Positions 37,106-49,400 of a stretch of DNA of 64,000 nt are shown in pieces. The translations under genes were made by a program, and so were the position numbers. Under the pieces are notes generated by a model that did no database searches, was not told the DNA's origin, and saw nothing but the letters and a program-made list of their open reading frames with translations. The stretch's first letter is position 1. Every line of letters begins with the position of its first letter. This DNA is from Lumnitzera littorea (Eukaryota > Streptophyta > Magnoliopsida > Myrtales > Combretaceae): contig JAMXBB010000004.1 in the NCBI GenBank assembly GCA_024138015.1, forward strand, positions 110,897,238 to 110,961,237, read 5' to 3'.

Positions 37106-37719
37106 TATGTATATAGAGGTAGAATAGGATTAGTTTCAAATCATAAACCAATTGAAAACTTATCTATTAGTTCACCGAATTGGATTGAACCTGACTAGGC
37201 CGAGTATAAACCACCCAATGATCTACTCGTTAAGCCTAGTAGATCAAGGCAATTCGACCTTGTAAACTCACCAATTTGATCCACCCTATTTTAGAGAAGA
37301 AAAAAAAAAGCTAATGAAAGAAAATTGAATATATACAAGATATATGTGTGTGTATCAGTGTATTTTTTTCATTGATAATTTTCCTTCATGTATTCATCTA
37401 TTTTTTATAATAAAATTTGATAAGTTGGTGTATATGTTATATATATATATGTAAGATACATATTGGTGTATATCAATGTATATATTTACCTAAGAGGCTA
37501 AGACACGTTAATATATATATGTGTATGTAAATATATGTTAATATATATAGAAATATATATAATTGTGAAAAAATTAAAAAAATTCAAAATACCAATTCAC
37601 GAGCTAATAAACCGGCCTGGAACCAACCAGCAGACTTGGACCAATTCTGAGCCAGTTGAGCCCGCATCCTAGGTCTATAGCGAAAAAAAATTTCACAACG
37701 ACATAAGTAGTAGAGGGAA
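37106..37719. other. Spacer with TATATG-rich tract
   Basis: No gene seen. 37,330-37,560 is a variable ATATATGTGT tract. Confidence 0.5.
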
Positions 37720-37975
37720 AAATTTATATTGTGTTGCATTCTACACATTAAGCTTTGTATTTTGAGCAATCTTTTTTCTATTCTTTCTTCAATCGTTCAT
37801 CTGCTTCCATTTTATTTACAACGATTACCGCCAGCAACACATAATCCAAAATCTTCCGCCATATATTACAATACAACCCATGATTATTATATCTTATTAC
37901 CCAGAGTTCAAAACCTGGAAAATAATATAATAAATTTACATCCAAAATCTTATAACAAATTTTACCGCGCTTCAT
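37720..37975. repeat. Third partial copy of the duplicated segment
   Basis: Matches 24,840-25,060 and 35,810-36,010, for example CAGCAACACATAATCCAAA, ATACAACCCAT and AGTTCAAAACCTGGAAA. It starts about 600 bp after the end of copy B. Confidence 0.6.
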
Positions 37976-38109
37976 AATATTCTCTTATTTCTTTATACTA
38001 ATTACTTTCTCTTATTTATTATTTTTATTTTCTATCATACTTTTGTTTTATTCTATATATTTTCATTCTTGTCAATTTTTTTTATGCTTTAAAAATCTTG
38101 AAAAATCTA

Positions 38110-38445
38110 GTTTTAGAGCTTTTATGGTTCAGTCCTTTATTTTGATTGGACCACTCATCAGTCCAACCCTTAATGTCATATTTAATTTAATATTTATTAA
38201 ATCTGAATCGTTAAAAATACAATATGTTTAATGGCTTATATCTAATAGATGTTAAATCAAAGGTTAGATTAAGGACTTCACCAAAAGGGAACTCTAAAAA
38301 AATCCAGCTTTATATTAAATATTACATTTAATATCCATTAGATCTAAACAATTGATAATAAAATCAATTTAACGGTTTAGATTTAATGAATATTAAATCA
38401 ACAGTGTGATAAGGGATAATATCAATCCCATAAAAATAGTGGACG
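38110..38445. mobile_element. AT-rich inverted-repeat (MITE-like) sequence
   Basis: Contains several mutually complementary stretches built on TTTAATATTTATTAAATCT, GATGTTAAATCAA and AATATTAAATCAAC words. A related but shorter stretch lies near 43,385-43,530. No clear termini and no coding capacity. Confidence 0.35.
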
Positions 38446-39174
38446 AGACTGTAGAAAAATCGAAACTGTAAACTTTTTGAAAGTCGTAATACTTGAAAAT
38501 GTATGTAACGTTTTGCTAATGAGTGTCTTGAGAGCATATTATAATAAGAATTGAATAAGAGAAGTTATTTCCTTTTTTCTAATGAAATTCTACAAATTTT
38601 AGGAATTTTTATAATACTAAAGAATAAAGTTTTTCTTATTAAATTCTTATTGAATACCTTATGTTGATGGGATAATTTTAGACATGGGCTTTAGGGTCCT
38701 ATATGGTCAAGCCCAATAGCCTAAAGAGCAAAAACCATGGGGGCCTCAATGTCCTAATCGAGCCCGATATCAGAAAGCAACATGCCTAGAGCCCATAATG
38801 TCTAGAATACATTAAATGAAAAGGGATAGATATAAGGTTGGAGTAATTATTCTAATAATGTCCTGACTACACTAATTCCATTTCCTAGAAGTAGGACAAA
38901 CAATGTCATAGGAGACAAACTATCAATATACCAGAATTCAACAATCTCTCCATAAATATGCAAATCAACTTCATTTTCTAAGGCATAACTTCTACACTCT
39001 CGTATAATCTTACGTACTTATAATCCTTTGTTCTCTTTATCACCATCAGTTACAACTAACTTAATCATATGAGAAACCACACCAAAGCAAATGACACCCA
39101 TTCTAGTCATTTGTATTAGTTAAAGGTCACTTGAAGTCCATTACCTAATTAGACAAAAATCCTTAGTCAACCTT
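38446..39174. other. Spacer, no gene seen
   Basis: Moderately AT-rich sequence without recognisable coding, RNA or repeat features. Confidence 0.4.
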
Positions 39175-39722
39175 TGTAATGATCTAACCAAAACTTCTCA
39201 CACTAGGTATTATTTGCTTCAGTATAGAACGCTACACAATTTTATCACTTAATACACCAATTTCTCAGGATATCACTCATTTTGAGATTGACCTAACCTG
39301 AGTACACTTAATATTGAAATTTCAATAAATTTATAGTCACTATACCAAAAAAACACTTTGATGACTAGAGTTTCATAACCTAGTATTTAAAGGGTATTAC
39401 AATCTACCCTCTTATAGAATTCATATCCTCATCAATTTCATTACATAAAATCACCATGAAGCAAAGGCTTCGCTCTTTCAATTGATAGATTGCTCTAATA
39501 CCACCTGTAACAACCCGACTCAAGTTCCTTCCATAGAAGTATTGTTGTTTTAGCATAAAAAGTCATATGGTTTTAGTTTTTGGTGCAATAGCTTATAAAG
39601 GGATCACCCATCCTGTAATTGACTTAACTTAAGTACACTTAACTTTAGAGTATTGATGAACTCCAAGCCATATAAAAAAAACACCTCGATAATTAGACGT
39701 CTAATATCTCAGAGGTAGAACA
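39175..39722 (-). mobile_element. TRIM (miniature LTR retrotransposon)
   Basis: Two direct repeats, 39,175-39,402 and 39,506-39,722, share TGTAA starts, a TTGACTTAACTTAAGTACACTTAA-like stretch and a CAAAAAAACACTTTGATGA-like stretch; they end TATTACA and TAGAACA. The 103-bp interior contains, on the minus strand, a primer-binding site next to the right LTR (GGTGGTATTAGAGC, resembling the Met-tRNA site) and a purine tract next to the left LTR (AAGAGGGTAGAT). Flanks ACCTT and ATCTT are a plausible 5-bp target duplication with one change. Size, paired LTRs and minimal interior are diagnostic of TRIMs. It cannot move without help from an autonomous element. Confidence 0.75.
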
Positions 39723-40148
39723 ATCTTGCTATCAAAAACTTGTATATTTTATAGGGAAGACTTAATAAAGTATTGAGGCAATAATCTCAAGTTTTGATAT
39801 GTTCAATTTCAACTTCTACGTCCATTTTTTACGAGCTCATCCAAAAAATCAGGTCTCCCAATGAAGAAATGTTTCATTGTCTGCTTGGATACAATGTTGC
39901 ATTTGGAGAAATTGGATGTTATTTTTCTTCTTTTTCTAGACCACGTTGTGAAAACTGAAACATTGACTACACCAACAGTTTATATCCAATAAATGCATTT
40001 GATGGCCAAAACATAATCAATAAAAGTTCAAATTTAATATCAAACAGAATTTAATGTCCAAGGTAAGTAAAACACAATCTAATGTCTGTTTCAAACCTTA
40101 AGATTGATTTTTTCTTCATTATTAATGATCTTAATCAACCCATGTAAT
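39723..40148. promoter_or_regulatory. Upstream region of the MYB gene
   Basis: Non-coding sequence between the TRIM and the MYB TATA candidate. The TRIM therefore lies only about 0.5 kb upstream of the MYB start codon. No specific binding sites are claimed. Confidence 0.4.
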
Positions 40149-40157
40149 AGTTATAAA
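40149..40157 (+). promoter_or_regulatory. TATA-box candidate of the MYB gene
   Basis: TTATAAATG lies about 90 bp upstream of the start codon at 40,243, a usual distance for a plant core promoter with a short leader. Confidence 0.45.
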
Positions 40158-40242
40158 TGCCTTCTTTCCAAACCTGTTAAGGAACCAAAGGATGTAATTG
40201 CTCCCTGGCACAAAGACACTTCCTGCTTTAATCCCTCCTTTC

Positions 40243-42062
40243 ATGGAGCTCGACAGGAAGCTCGATGAAATTTTCTCCCCATTCCCAGGATATCTGCCCG
40301 ACGGTTACCCGAAACCGTACCTAAAATGTGAACCGTGGTTTGATGATGCTTCAACATCAAAAGGTTTCATGCAGAATTTTCACCACCTGAATCAGTTCCA
40401 TGTGAATGAGTCTTCCTTAAATCCTGCTTTCAGCCAAAAGCCCGGATGCTTCTACCCTTTCAACGCGGCTTGCAACATCAACATATCCACGAATCTTGAA
40501 ACCTACGAATGCAAGCCATTTGATCATCTGAAGACTAGTGGACATGACATAGGAATGAACAGCTTCCAGAATTGGGGATGTTACAATGGTTTCAATCAGA
40601 GTGTTTATCCAAGCAGCATTTCGGGAATCGATCGAAGTCTACAGATGATGTTTTATAACCATCAGCAAGACATAAAACCCACGAATCTTGTTGTGCCAGA
40701 TGAGGTCTCATGCACTATTGCTGATAAATATGATAAGAAAAGTGAGATGGATAAAAATTATAGTGCTGTATCATCCAACTATCCAAGAACAAGGAAATTT
40801 CGGAAGAAGGGCCACATAGTGAAGGGACAGTGGACGAGGGAAGAGGACAGGTAGAAAATATTTTACCCAAATCCATGCTTCTTTTTACCCTTTAGGTTAT
40901 ACTAGTTAAATTATGAATCATTTCAAGCGTTGCATTACTTTTACATATGTATCCTCGCTTTGTGTCAAAATAAGGTATGGTTTTATGTTTGTTGGTTTAT
41001 GGTTTATTTTGTTACTTCAATGTGTGCTTCTGAATGAGAAATTGTTGTTGTTGCAGACTCTTGGTTCGGTTGGTTCACCAGTATGGATTGAGAAAATGGT
41101 CTCTTATAGCTCAGATGTTGCCCGGTCGCGTAGGGAAGCAGTGTAGAGAAAGATGGCACAACCATTTGAAGCCTGATATTAAGGTTCCCATTCATTCGAT
41201 CCTGCTTATACATGAAATTTCAACTGCAAATAAAAATCGTTTTTTCTTCTTTTTTTTTTTTATCAAACAAAAATAATACACTTTTCCAATTGCATCACCA
41301 AACATTGATATTTCCTTAAAAGCAAGAGAGACAAGATTTTTTTTTTAATTTTTTTTACATAAAGTTTTTTTTTTCACATAATTTTTTTTAACCATTTTAA
41401 TTATGCCTTAGGCCACAGAATGATAAATATTCAGCTTTTTTTCTTTTTTTTTTTTGTCTTTTTGGTGTCATTTGCAGAAGGATGTATGGAGTGAGGAGGA
41501 AGACAAGATATTAATTCAGGCTCATGTAGAAATAGGTAACAAATGGGCAGAAATCGCCAAGAGATTACCTGGAAGGACCGAGAATTCCATCAAGAACCAT
41601 TGGAATGCAACCAAAAGAAGGCAATTCTCGAAGCGAAAATGCCGTTCGAGGTATCCTAGAGGTACTGTTTTGCAAGAATACATCAAGAACTTGAACTTGA
41701 CTTCAACAAAGAGAAATTCCAGTCGTAAAAAACCTTCAACTGAAAATGCTGATGCAAAAAAACTGGTTCAACCGCAAGAATCAGATGATTTCCCATTGAA
41801 AGACCAGTCAGTTCCTGATTCCAAGTCCATTGACGACATGCCAGAAATAATTTTTGAGGAAGGATTTTCGATCGAATCGCTCCTTGATAGCGTGCCAAGT
41901 GTTGCGGTTCCTATTGATAATGAGGAGGAAGAGTATGATATGGAAAAGATGCTGGAGATGGCGGCACCACCAGCAGGTGAGGTTGAAGAGAAAAAGGATC
42001 TGGATTTAATGGAGATGATATCTCTAATCAATTTTGATTCATCAGAAGCAAGTAGTACCTGA
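40243..42062 (+). CDS. R2R3-MYB transcription factor, MYB98/MYB118 group
   Basis: Exons are 40243-40850, 41057-41183 and 41478-42062, with GT-AG introns and kept phase, giving 439 residues. The ATG at 40,243 is chosen because an in-frame TAA lies at 40,195. The first 200 residues are rich in Asn, Phe, Pro and Ser and carry no domain. The R2 repeat follows after GHIVKGQWTREEDR, with its three tryptophans in GQW, RKW and RERW; it contains MLPGRVGKQCRERWHNHLKP. R3 has DVW, NKW and NHW, with RLPGRTENSIKNHWNA. The C-terminal part is acidic and serine-rich, as in activators. The family binds AAC-type MYB sites. Arabidopsis members (MYB98, MYB64, MYB119, MYB115, MYB118) act in the embryo sac, endosperm or embryo. 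Which one this matches is not decidable by eye. Confidence 0.9.
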
Positions 42063-45000
42063 AGGAAGTGCTTTGGAAGATAATATATTATGCTGATATG
42101 CAGCAGGTATAGAGTGAATCGATTTTGAACAAACAAGAAAATTTTCCTTCCCTTTCTTGTTTTGTTAAGAGAGAAGTAGTTGATCAACCAATCACGATGT
42201 GCTGGTATATCGTAATATAGTTAGGGCCCTGACGGTTGATCAATTGGATCAATTTCTCATACCACCCGTAAAAATGTATTATATCTAGTTTCAAAAGATA
42301 TTAAAAAAAGAAAAGAAAAAAAAAATCATGTTTTACTTTTTTATGATAACTTTTTACATAATATTATGCCTTGTGAAGTTTTAAGCTTCATAAATTTGTA
42401 TCTGTCTATGTTAAAGCTGCTCTATAAGAATTTTGCTTTTAATCATGTGAAAGCTTTTTGTCAAGTTATGAAAATCATATGAATGTATTTATAAAAAGTT
42501 ACTTAAAAGAATTATTTAGGTCTATCATATTAGTTTTTCAAACAACTAATCTTTATAAGCAACTTTTGGCTTTATAAATGAGTATTTATTGAATTTTTTT
42601 ATTTTTTTACAGATCTCATATCATTATTACCTTTTAAACAATATATAATATATAGTTAAGATAAATATTAAATGCTATAATTTTTTCATTAATATTTTAT
42701 ATTATAATTATTATTATATAAAAATAAAAATAAATAAATAAATTTAAGACAGCGAATTACTTCACCAATTTTGCTGGTGGTGAAATGTTGCTGCTCAACA
42801 GCCACATATTTCTTTAATTCAATTGAAGTTAATTAAAAGAAAAAAGAGATACCACCTGCATGGTTGGCAAAAGCCTACCAAAATATCAGGGAAGCACCGA
42901 TACCTTGCAGGTACCATGTAGCTTCTAAGGACCTGTGTGCTTTCAAAATATAAAGAGAATGAACCGTGTAGCTTCTAAGGACCTGTGTGCTTTCAAAATA
43001 TAAAGAGAATGAAGGTGTTTGGTACTAGAATATATGCCAAACATCCTTTATAAATATACCCTAATAGGCTTTGTTTTTCACCTCTAATTTGTTTTCTTCC
43101 AAGCTTTGTCTTTTGCACTTCAGCCAAAAGAAAACATATTTGAGGTAAATGGGGACAAGGTTCTGTCCATATTTCATGGGACCAATTTGGATTTAGATAT
43201 TCTTCATTTACTTATTTTTTAAATTTTCAATTAATAATTAAGAATATCTATATTTTTTTTAAATGCGATGTGATGTTATTATGATATCATAATATTCTTT
43301 GTAATCTCAACCATTATTTATACGTAATAATATCAAAGTAAATTAAGAAAAATTAAGGAAAGCAAATAGAGATGATCCATTTTCGATCATTTCAATCCTC
43401 CATCTTACCTTTAATTTTATATTCATTATATTTAAATTATTGAAAATACAATTACTTTAAGGGTTTATATTTAATTGATATAAAATAAAGACTAAGATAA
43501 ATGGTTGGATCAATTTCATAAAAAATAGGGATAAGACTTATAAAAATTCACATGTGTTTTATCCTAAAGGAATAGTTGTTTTTTCTGCTTTAGTTAAAAT
43601 TTTCCATAATCATTTCTTCTTTATTTCCGGCATAAAATGCTTGTGATTGGTTAGATAAAATGGGGAAGCTTAGTGAAGTTAATTTGTTCCGCAATCACAG
43701 TGATGAGTGCCACAAAATTGGAAATTCCATCTCAGAGGCGATGAAAAGTGTAGAAATGTTTGTGGTTAAACAACGAGAAAATAATGGTTAGTGTGGCATA
43801 AGATTTAGTAAGGAATGTAAATCATCATTTTGTTAAAGGCACTATAAATAAAACTTGTAACTATTGTGAAAATTTTGAATACATTTCACACATTGTCCAC
43901 TTAGAAAACACGGTCACAAAAATTATAAAAGAAAAATCGACTGCAATTCAAGCTAAGGAAAATACATTTGTTGTCCATAACCTAAAGAACCAAATAAAAG
44001 GTGAGAAATTTCATTAAGGCTTTTTTTTTTTTTTTTTTGCTTTTAATTTTTGAGTCGATCATTCTATCTGAGTGAATATATATGTGTTAAATTGTGAGAA
44101 AAGATATTTTGGTGCTAGCATAGGTCTTATTTGGTAATTTGACTTGCCCAATCTAATAAGGTTAAGGGAGTCAACTCCATTTATATGCAGATATCTTAAG
44201 AAGATTTGATTTGATAAGTTTAGAATATGGATTGATTTAATCCCTTTTAGTGTAAGATTTTTTTAGAATATCATATATGAATTTAGAACACCTCAAAAAT
44301 TAATTATATTTTGTTTTACATACCTATATTAATCGTAACCATAATTGTATATATGTATATGTGTGACTAGATCTTCGTCTCCTTCTTCTTCATAAGTGAT
44401 GGCTTTTAATAGTACTAACTAACTGGGGTTTTTCTTATCAAAGATAAAGAGTAGTGAGGGGACTTAGCCTATTTATAATAATTCAATAGGACCCTCCCAT
44501 TAAAAGTTAACTATTGGGCTCAAAACCTACACTAAGCCGTCTTTCTATATCTTTAAATAAGGTGTAAATAGGCTTTTACATATAAATGGATGAATAAATA
44601 ATTTAGGCAATACAACATATCTCATCAAACTATAATTATTCAATTTTTAATTTCAAGCAAGTAACGGAAACCCAATAAATTGGAAAATTTTCCAACACTT
44701 AGTCCTATTTGGTTTGCTTGCTTAAAAAAGTCTTTCTATAAATAAGCTTTTCTATATATACTTATTAATAAGCTTACTAAGTTTGGACTATATTTAGCGC
44801 ATTAAGAAATCCATTTACATTTAATGCCGAAAGGAATTACAGATGCAACAACAAAGGTCCTATATTGTGTGTTGATCATCAAAAAAATCCAAAGAATGTT
44901 ATAGAAGATTCACTTATCCGTCATTCTTTAGTGTCATCCGACTATCAAGATTGAGCACCTAAAATCTACCAATAGAGGCCTCCTGCCTCGTGCTTCTCAT

Positions 45001-45079
45001 TCGATACAATCGAGAAGACTGATCAAAATGTTATTATGCTGCTGAAATCTCATCCTACAAGATAAAGAAACAATTGATA
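42063..45079. other. MYB 3' region and AT-rich spacer
   Basis: The first few hundred bases probably hold the MYB 3' UTR. Beyond that are T-rich tracts, a tandem duplication at 42,914-43,013 and a degraded inverted-repeat stretch near 43,385-43,530. No further gene or RNA recognised. Confidence 0.5.
42914..43013. repeat. 50-bp tandem duplication
   Basis: Two adjacent copies of a 50-bp unit containing GTAGCTTCTAAGGACCTG and CAAAATATAAAGAGAATGAA are almost identical (ATGTAG against GTGTAG at the start). The near-identity implies a recent event. It lies about 850 bp after the MYB stop. Confidence 0.9.
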
Positions 45080-47332
45080 TGCTACGTGGGTTTGGAGGTA
45101 AGGAAATACATGAATCAAGGAAGAAACGTAATGAAATTGAACTAATAGATTAAGGATTGACTTTAGAATGTGAATTCAAGCTTACGAGAACCAAAGACTA
45201 CACTTCTAAGATCGGAAGTTCTGATTACGCAACTCTTGTTACTAATCGCTATTTATAGCAATTATATTTCATTCCATTTACAAATGTGCCACTCACTTAA
45301 TATACTTACTATACCATCGCATAACACTTCAGACATACATAGAGCACCACACACACACACACTAACACGCATATAACTTTTTGGGTTGTATCGATTTTCC
45401 TCCACCCCTCGATATAGTCTTTGTCCCTAGTGACAAAAATAAGGAACTATTATAAGATAAGTTCAACTATCATTAAGGTAGCATTTGATTATAAAGATTG
45501 GATTAAATAAAGAGAATTAAATAGAATAAATATAGGAATGACCGAATAGTATAAACTCATTGTATCATGTTTAGTTTATATAGTATTTGATACAAAATTT
45601 ATATTAAAAAATTAATTATTTATATTATAAAATACATAATTTTTTGTAATATTTAATAAAAATAATATTAATTTACTCAATATTATAACATGGAGATATA
45701 TTTTTGAGAATAAAAAATATTTTTTGTTTTTATCTAGTAAATTTCATTTTTGCAGCATATGTAAATGGGACAAGATTCAAGCCTTTTATCCGGTCTATCG
45801 ATCCAATTTTTATTTAATCACTAAGTAAAGTTTTAAACCAAACATAAAATAAAATATTTTATCCAATCTAATACTATAAAAATTACTCAACTACCTAGGT
45901 TACTATTTTACTTTCACCCAAAGCTCATCATCCTCTTCAAGCTTCTCTTAAAGAACCATAAGCAAACTCTTTCTGAACACTGAGCGACACTTCCATGGCT
46001 TCAGCTAACAAAATTGGTCTCAAAGTGCAAACTTGGGGGCTAATATCTTCCTGGAACCCACTAAGAAAATAGCCAAGAAGTAGTAATTCAGTTGTTTCCT
46101 AAACTAAGGAAGCCAAAGCTTCAAAGTCCTTCACGTAAGAAGAAACCAAAGTGGTCTGTCGATGTGTAGATATACACTTACACGAATTACTCGCAGCTTA
46201 ACCTCCATATCTAAGCAAGAGTTCTTGCGTAAATGTCTCCTAATCAAGATATGGGAGGCGGCATCGAGGAATTTTGAACCAACCGATACTCCACGCATTG
46301 TCAAAGCTGTCAATGCTACGTTTTGATATTACAAACGGCCTACAATTTCCGATCTAATGGTGATTTCTTCCCTTGCTACCTGTAGTTCCATGAGTTCTCG
46401 TCTTCGGTCATCAAAATTTGATCACCGACCAGGAATCCCCAATCGCCGGCCATCAATCATCTTTCCCCAACCGTTCGTCTCCTCCTTCGTTCGACCTCCA
46501 CTGTTCCTTTTCCTCTGACCAACCTTTTTTCCCCAATCATTGACCTCCTTCTATCATCATCTGATCAAATTCCGAGTTCCATCACTAAATTCCACTCACT
46601 AATCTACTATCTCATACTGAATCGACCATCGCTCCTTCCATTCTTCTTCAACTCAAATTTCTCCTTCGACTTTGGTTAACCACATCTCTCCATCCTTGCT
46701 GCCAAGATCTCCGTTTTTTTTTTTTTTTTTTTTTTTTCTGTTTAGCAATTCATATCGATTCTGATAACTCCACATTTCTTGGAGAATGTTTTGTATTGTG
46801 GTTAATGATTTTTCCACATTTTCAATGCTGGCTGTTGACTTGGATTGAGTTTGTCGTAGATCAGCCAAACGTGCACGCATTTCTTCACGTACTTCATTCA
46901 AGTTCTCGTCAAGAGTTTCAACTTTTAGATCCATTACTTCTACTTTCTTCTCCCTAATTTCAACATCCTTCTCTAATGTCTCATCTTGTTGCTCCATCCA
47001 TGTCATATTGAGTCTTCCCACAAACGGTGCCAAAGTAATGTGTTCCATGGGTTTAGATGTAAGGAAATAGATGAATTAAGGAAGAATTGTCATGAAATTG
47101 AATTAATAGAATGAGGATTGTTAATTTTCAAACTACCTAACTCTTCCTACTAACCCAATTTACATATATGCCACTCACTTACTCTACTTTACCCTATTTA
47201 CAAATAAATCACTCAATACACTTACTATACCACTGCAACACACTTACTATAGCAAAACATAACACTTCAGACACACACATAGAGCATCGAACACACACAT
47301 TAGCACACATATAAGATCTTTGGATTATATCA
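45080..47332 (-). mobile_element. Short gypsy-like LTR retrotransposon, gag-only derivative
   Basis: The two LTRs at 45,080-45,393 and 47,041-47,332 share TG-T-C-TGGGTTT-G ends and GCCACTCACTTA, ATAACACTTCAGACA and ACATATAA words; they end ATATCA and GTATCG. The element reads on the minus strand. A TGGCACCGTTTGTGGG leader/primer-binding stretch lies at 47,018-47,033, just inside the 5' LTR. A purine tract (GAGGGGTGGAGG) lies at 45,398-45,409, just before the 3' LTR. Only about 1.65 kb separates the LTRs, with one gag-like frame and no protease, RT or integrase, so it is non-autonomous. LTR divergence suggests an old insertion. No target duplication could be confirmed. Confidence 0.75.
46653..47006 (-). 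pseudogene. gag N-terminal region with coiled coil
   Basis: The first ATG after the primer-binding stretch gives a frame starting MTWMEQQDETLEKD, followed by about 60 residues of charged heptad-like sequence (VEVMDLKVETLDENLNEVRE), as in the N-terminus of many plant gypsy gags. It then runs into a poly-Lys stretch caused by a T-run at 46,717-46,738 and stops. The capsid and zinc-knuckle regions were not found. Probably a decayed gag. Confidence 0.5.
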
Positions 47333-48299
47333 ATAATTCAATAAAGAAAGATCAAAGAATAATAAAAAAATATGTTCAAGACTGATCTTCTATTACACAT
47401 GTATGCTCCTAGCTAATCAAGATTTCCTATTCCTCCTATGTTTCTCCTTAATTACAACTTTTTTTTTTTTTTGTCATTAGGTCTAGGCTTCTCAATGGTC
47501 ATCCAAAGTGTGGCATCACAATGACATACACGTAATTGACCAACTATTAGTACCACCCCCATAAATTATTTGATGAGTGCACTACACTAAGAAAAGAAGG
47601 GCTTGCCCTGATAGCACCCACAAAAAAAACAAAAAAAAAAAGAAAAAGAAAAAGAAAAAGAAAGAAAGGCTGGATAGGAGAGAAGCTATCAAGAGCATGG
47701 ACCAATGTCAACATTGTTGAGCAAGTCCCTCAATCAAATAGAGACAACATTACACTCATCACAATACTTAACAACTCCACTAAGGTTTCCCTCATGGCAT
47801 GAACAACACTAGCATACTTAACTAATTCCTTAGTAAATTTATGTAAATCCTACTTGGAATAATTGCTGCTATTACTATTGCTATTGCTACATAACTTGGA
47901 GTTACTTTACCGATGCCTAGCTTAATCTAGAACCACACATATGGTGTTCACTAAAACTAAACTAATAGAACCTATACATAAAGGTGTGTTGTAAAAAGAA
48001 AATGTACAAGTACTCTATCACTATTCCAACAGATCCAACACCACTCATTGAAGATGTAAGAATTCACCCTAAAGAGTCTTCATTTTCTCATTACATTAGA
48101 ATCATTCGTCAATACAACTAATCCATGATAACTGTCCATGGTGGCATTCCATTCTATGATTATAATCCAACTACCACTTCTTCTTAGTAGGCAATTCATC
48201 TCACAATGGTTAATCAATCAATAACTCATTTACTTATACATGGTAGTTTGGTACCTAAACTATCATCACATCCCTTAGCTCACCTGCTGATGGGATTCC
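47333..48299. other. Spacer, no gene seen
   Basis: Includes an A-rich AAAAAGA run near 47,620-47,670. Nothing else recognised. Confidence 0.4.
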
Positions 48300-49400
48300 A
48301 GATGCCGATCCAACAATACGCCTGGTTTCAAACTATACAGTAGGCCTATTTACGAGCCCCACATGAATGGATGACCTATTTATAAGCTCCATCAGTGTTG
48401 GATGGCCTACCTTATTCTATTGGGTTTACATTATAATGTTGAAGACACCTTACTCTATCTTGATTGAGCTCTCTCACAAACCTATCTATAAACTCTGGTA
48501 ATATTAGAAGACCCAACTTACTTTACAAGTTCTGTCCTATCCTATCCTAGCTTAGCTTACTATTTGTGTCTTGCTTTACTAGGTCTTCCTTGCTATACTA
48601 GGTCCACTCCACCTTACTATAATCAGCTCTACTCTATTCTGCCGAGTCTACTTTGATAAGCTAGATGTGTTCTGCTCTAGTCTAAATGGTTCTATCCTAC
48701 TTTACTAACATCCTTTATGTTTCCAACCTGTTTTGTCCTATAGGACTGTCCTGCCTTATCTATCCGCTTTGCTTTGCCGAGATCAATATGCTTACTTAAG
48801 TCTATTTAGCCAAGATCTACTTGGTCATGTTAAGATTGTCCGGTTCTTCCATATCAACTCAGCCGCGTCAATTCAGATTAAACAAGACGGCCACATCCAT
48901 GTTAGATCGATCACTGCCATATTAGGCCGTCTTAGCCATTCGAGGTCGGCCATAGCAACGTTAGGTTGACTACGGTTGTGTCAGATTAGCCCTAGACAAG
49001 ATAGGTCATCCAGAATTAAGTCCTCCCATATCAAAGCTCTAAAGTCTCCAATCGCTCTTTAGAATTAAACATCAACCCCTCACCCAAAAATCTCAATCGG
49101 TTATCTATTTTACTTATGTTATTTAGATTTCTTATTTCTTATATTTTCCTTAAGTTGTTTTCATATTTTATTTGTAATTATTGGAATGCCACTAGGACAT
49201 CCTTAAGTTATTTCATTTACAGCTTTACCACTCTATATGAATAGAACACTTGTATAAGGTTTTAGGAGATTTTGAACATTAATAAAAAACCCGTGAGTCT
49301 TTTCTCTTGGAAAGCTCTTCTCTATCCGCTCGTATCACTCCCTTTAGTAAGGATTATAACAAGCAACCCTAAGCCTAGTGTTTGTGTGTCATATCGAGTA
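48300..49400. repeat. Pyrimidine-skewed region with short repeated motifs, LTR-like
   Basis: From 48,350 to 48,980 the plus strand repeats short words such as CCTACCTTA, CTTACTTTA, CTATCCTAGCTT and ACTAGGTCT, and later GTTAGATCG, ATTAGGCCG and TTAGGTTG. A 3'-end-like stretch follows (ATGAATAGAACACTTGTATAAGG, then AATAAA near 49,282). The pattern fits the U3-R part of a retrotransposon LTR, but termini were not found and the call is tentative. Confidence 0.3.

Noticed and set aside
41683..42187. Minus-strand frames of 71 and 139 codons
   Set aside because: Antisense to the last MYB exon, which has a clear family match on the plus strand.
45476..45900. Possible MITE inside the short LTR element
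   Set aside because: The ends share only the TTGGATTAAAT-like word; the inverted match is too weak to support a separate element.
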